Assembly (NCBI GenBank): GCA_964503935.1
Contig: CAZDCJ010000014.1
Span: 1-22,354, forward strand
Length of the DNA stretch: 22,354 bases
Direction: 5' to 3'
DNA from: STD2-77 sp964503935
GTDB lineage: Bacteria > Patescibacteriota > Minisyncoccia > JAHIHE01 > JAGLIN01
Shown: piece after piece, positions 20,510 through 22,354 of the stretch
Layout of the letters: the number at the start of each line of letters is the position of its first letter
Position numbering within the stretch: position 1 is the stretch's first letter
Notes under the pieces: model-generated
What the model was told of the DNA's origin: nothing
The model's input: only the letters and a program-made list of their open reading frames with translations
Database searches by the model: none
Position numbers and translations under genes: made by a program

Positions 20510-21100
20510 TCACAATTTAATATTTTGTCGCCTGAGTTCCTTCTCGAAATTCGCCTTGGCCCGAGATAGCAGCGTCGCCACCGTGCCCATGGGCTTCTTC
20601 AAGATATCCGAAATCTCGCCATAATCCTTGTCTTCCCAGAAGCGCAGGACCAGCACTTCCCGATATCGAGGCTCGATCTTCTCCATGACCATCTTCACGC
20701 TCTCCTTAAGATAGAGCCCGTCGATATGCCCGTCCGTACTCATGTCCGATGCCAGATTATTAAGGAACTCGTCATCCAGATCCATCGCGCTCTGCGGCCG
20801 GGCCTTTTTCTTCCGATAACTGTTGATTACTTCATTATGAGTTATGCGATAGATCCAGGAAGAGAATTTCAGCTTGCTGTCGAATGAATTCAGATTTACA
20901 TAGGTCTTGACGAAAACTTCCTGAAGGACGTCTTCCGCATCCTCGCGACCTAAGCCCGATATGCGGATAATGTAAGAAAGCAGCTTCTTTTCATATCTCT
21001 CCACCATGCACGCGAAATAATCCTGATTCGTAAGAGCCAAAGCGACCAGCTCCTCATCAGTTTTTGAGATACACAAACCAGTTAGAGAGTCGTTTCCCAT
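20510..21100 (-). CDS. ECF-type RNA polymerase sigma factor
   Basis: The 196-residue protein has sigma region 2 (about 35-110): YEKKLLSYIIRISG, then DAEDVLQEVFVKTYVNLNSFD (polymerase clamp contact) and FSSWIYRITHNEVINSYRKKK (-10 recognition). Region 4 is C-terminal (about 135-190): YREVLVLRFWEDKDYGEISDILKKPMGTVATLLSRAKANF, the helix-turn-helix for the -35 box. Regions 1 and 3 are missing, which defines the ECF group. It directs RNA polymerase to a small stress or envelope regulon. It lies between a 57-residue membrane protein (39 bases upstream) and the membrane partner (6 bases downstream). No SD is visible. Confidence 0.95.
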   Translation of the reverse strand: MGNDSLTGLCISKTDEELVALALTNQDYFACMVERYEKKLLSYIIRISGLGREDAEDVLQEVFVKTYVNLNSFDSKLKFSSWIYRITHNEVINSYRKKKARPQSAMDLDDEFLNNLASDMSTDGHIDGLYLKESVKMVMEKIEPRYREVLVLRFWEDKDYGEISDILKKPMGTVATLLSRAKANFEKELRRQNIKL

Positions 21101-21138
21101 GCTATTATTACGCCGCTACAAAATGTTTTCTTTCGCCC

Positions 21139-21312
21139 CTACTTCTTGAAGATGATCCCATCTACCGGGAAGAATATGAGCGCCCCGATGAGATTAGCGA
21201 TTACCGTCTCCGTCAGATAGTCGTATGGCAACATCACGAGGACCCCGTACAGGATCGGCGTGGAAAGCTGCCAACGCGCCATGTAGAGGAAAAGCTTCTT
21301 GGCTTTTGCCAT
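21139..21312 (-). CDS. 57-residue membrane protein at head of sigma-factor operon
   Basis: From the ATG at 21312 the frame encodes a basic N-terminus (MAKAKKLFLYMARW) and two hydrophobic stretches (PILYGVLVMLPYDYL; VIANLIGALIFFPVDGIIF), ending FKK at the stop 21139-21141. It looks like a two-span small membrane protein with both termini inside. Support comes from the promoter 41 bases upstream, the hydrophobic pattern, and close spacing to the sigma gene. I do not recognise the family; it resembles small helper proteins of unknown role. Confidence 0.68.
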   Translation of the reverse strand: MAKAKKLFLYMARWQLSTPILYGVLVMLPYDYLTETVIANLIGALIFFPVDGIIFKK

Positions 21313-21352
21313 CTTGGATGTTATTTTTTACCCAAATACACGCACCATTCGG

Positions 21353-21381
21353 ATTCTAACACATATCCCCCAACCCAACAA
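21353..21381 (-). promoter_or_regulatory. Predicted promoter of sigma-factor operon
   Basis: TTGTTG and TAGAAT on the minus strand are spaced by 17 bases, before the 57-residue gene. It runs divergently from the DUF378 gene promoter. Confidence 0.5.
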
Positions 21382-21400
21382 TCCGCGACCCGCGAAATAT

Positions 21401-21429
21401 TTGACGCCGCATGAAAATGATTATATTAT
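21401..21429 (+). promoter_or_regulatory. Predicted promoter of DUF378 gene
   Basis: TTGACG and TATTAT are spaced by 17 bases, with transcription expected from about 21436, 40 bases before the ATG. Confidence 0.6.
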
Positions 21430-21475
21430 AATAGGATAAAGGTCGAGGTTCTTTATAAATCCTTAAGTGAAAACT

Positions 21476-21682
21476 ATGCAAAAGCTAAACATGGTGGATT
21501 GGCTCGCTCTAGTCCTAGTTTTAGTGGGAGCATTGAACTGGGGTTTAGTCGGAATACTCGGATTCGATCTGGTTGCAACCCTCTTCGGAGAAATGTCACT
21601 ATTGACAAGGATAATCTACGCCTTGGTAGGAGTAGCGGCCCTCTACATCACGATAATCTCGACGAGTCTCAATAAAGACTAG
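21476..21682 (+). CDS. DUF378 family small membrane protein
   Basis: From the ATG at 21476 the protein has 68 residues; an in-frame GTG at 21467 would add three. It shows the DUF378 (YuzA-like) pattern: NMVDWLALVLVLVGALNWGL, then GFDLVATLFGE, then a second hydrophobic span (RIIYALVGVAALYITIIST). It should form a two-span membrane hairpin. The family is widespread and its function is unknown. The gene is a complete unit: promoter at 21401-21429 and a perfect terminator just past the stop. Confidence 0.88.
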   Translation: MQKLNMVDWLALVLVLVGALNWGLVGILGFDLVATLFGEMSLLTRIIYALVGVAALYITIISTSLNKD

Positions 21683-21693
21683 ACGCGAACGAA

Positions 21694-21723
21694 AAACAGG
21701 AAGAATCATTCTTCCTGTTTTTT
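21694..21723 (+). terminator. Intrinsic terminator of DUF378 gene
   Basis: AACAGGAAGAA pairs perfectly with TTCTTCCTGTT around a very small loop, followed by TTTT; A-runs upstream make it active on both strands. Confidence 0.85.
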
Positions 21724-21756
21724 GTATCCTACGAGTAATCCCTTGGAAAAGACATG

Positions 21757-22354
21757 CTAAGGCACGGCCACGGACGGAGCGACTTCGACTGATACGCCGC
21801 TTCCTGCGCTGCTGTCCACCGCCATCCCCGCGCTTCCTTCCGCTGTCCCCGCACTGCCGGCAACCCCGCCTTTCATCATGACCGGATAGCCGTAATAGTT
21901 CTGAAGAAAGTCCTTGATAAGCGGCACTATCACCCGCTTACGATAGTAAACTGGCGCTTCGGATCCGTCTTTTATCGGAAATACCATGCATGGGACGAGA
22001 TATTCTGAGCTTGTATTATTATCATACCGATACATGCTCTCGTAACTGAGGAACGGGGTATCGAGCGCGATCCTGATATCCTTGTACTCCGCCCCCGTCC
22101 TATCCTCCGCCCGCATCGGCATCACATCCCCGTAACCGTTCCCGATCGCGGTCTCCAGGATCTTGGACGTGTCCGTCTCCGCATCGTAAGCCGAGCTCTG
22201 ATAGTTATGGGTCATCAGGCTGTACATGCCGGTCACCCGATGGTTACGGATATCATAATTGACCCGAAGGCCGCTTAAATCCCCGTAGCTCTCATATACC
22301 GTCTTTCCATCCACGACCAGCGGATATATGACGGAAATCTCTTCCGGCACATAG
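21757..22354 (-). CDS. Hypothetical protein, C-terminal part (runs off window)
   Basis: The frame is open to the right edge (codon 22351-22353 is TAT), so only the last 199 residues or so are seen. They include mixed strand-like blocks (ISVIYPLVVDGKTVYES, GLRVNYDIRNHRVTGMYSL, EYLVPCMVFPIKD) and a C-terminal tail rich in Ala, Gly, Ser and Val (about 40 residues) that is probably disordered. The visible part suggests an extracytoplasmic beta-rich domain, possibly membrane-anchored by an N-terminus outside this window. I do not recognise the family. Convergent with the DUF378 gene; their ends are 74 bases apart. Confidence 0.75.
   Translation of the reverse strand, partial: YVPEEISVIYPLVVDGKTVYESYGDLSGLRVNYDIRNHRVTGMYSLMTHNYQSSAYDAETDTSKILETAIGNGYGDVMPMRAEDRTGAEYKDIRIALDTPFLSYESMYRYDNNTSSEYLVPCMVFPIKDGSEAPVYYRKRVIVPLIKDFLQNYYGYPVMMKGGVAGSAGTAEGSAGMAVDSSAGSGVSVEVAPSVAVP

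Noticed and set aside
1..22354. Recoded genetic code (UGA as glycine, as in some CPR lineages)
   Set aside because: UGA ends the LCP gene and topA exactly at the family C-termini, so it acts as a stop here.

Overview
The window looks like a chromosomal segment of a small-genome bacterium, most likely a Patescibacteria/Candidate Phyla Radiation member of Parcubacteria type. This is an inference. It rests on short compact core genes, many small membrane or secreted proteins of unknown family, an ECF sigma factor paired with a three-helix membrane protein, and many core genes without a Shine-Dalgarno (SD) sequence. UGA is used as a real stop (7082-8395 and topA), so the genetic code is the standard bacterial one, not the UGA=Gly code of Gracilibacteria/Absconditabacteria. 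No tRNA, rRNA, CRISPR array or transposase gene was seen.

Left part (1-6885, all minus strand): rpsU, yqeY, an unknown gene and ybeY form a translation/RNA cluster behind a clear promoter. Next come an unknown membrane-anchored protein and a HIT hydrolase. A four-gene operon follows: lepB, two tandem flavodoxin-like reductases and hisS. Middle (7024-14565, mostly plus): an LCP-family cell-envelope transferase, pth, dprA, topA, a small membrane protein and a stand-alone prephenate dehydratase. Embedded on the minus strand are a coiled-coil protein, a putative lipoprotein and a 30-residue membrane peptide. Right part (14645-22354, mostly minus): two two-gene cassettes of unknown proteins with strong SD sites, a class I aminotransferase, a secreted three-repeat protein, an operon of a 57-residue membrane protein, ECF sigma factor and membrane partner, a plus-strand DUF378 protein, and the C-terminal part of a further unknown protein.

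The most unusual content lies between genes. Two intergenic elements (9022-9138 plus; 15573-15678 minus) share sequence blocks and the same predicted pseudoknot with compensatory changes. In that shared orientation each leads toward a gene (dprA; the 14957-15424 pair). A third inverted-repeat element (17036-17133) has similar arms. The second and third have a consensus-like promoter on one side and an intrinsic terminator on the other, and they precede the two unknown two-gene cassettes. They may be a new family of small structured RNAs or cis-regulatory leaders. Four dispersed palindromic repeats with TGTCAT-type ends also lie between genes. Promoter, terminator and RNA-fold calls were made by eye and not computed.
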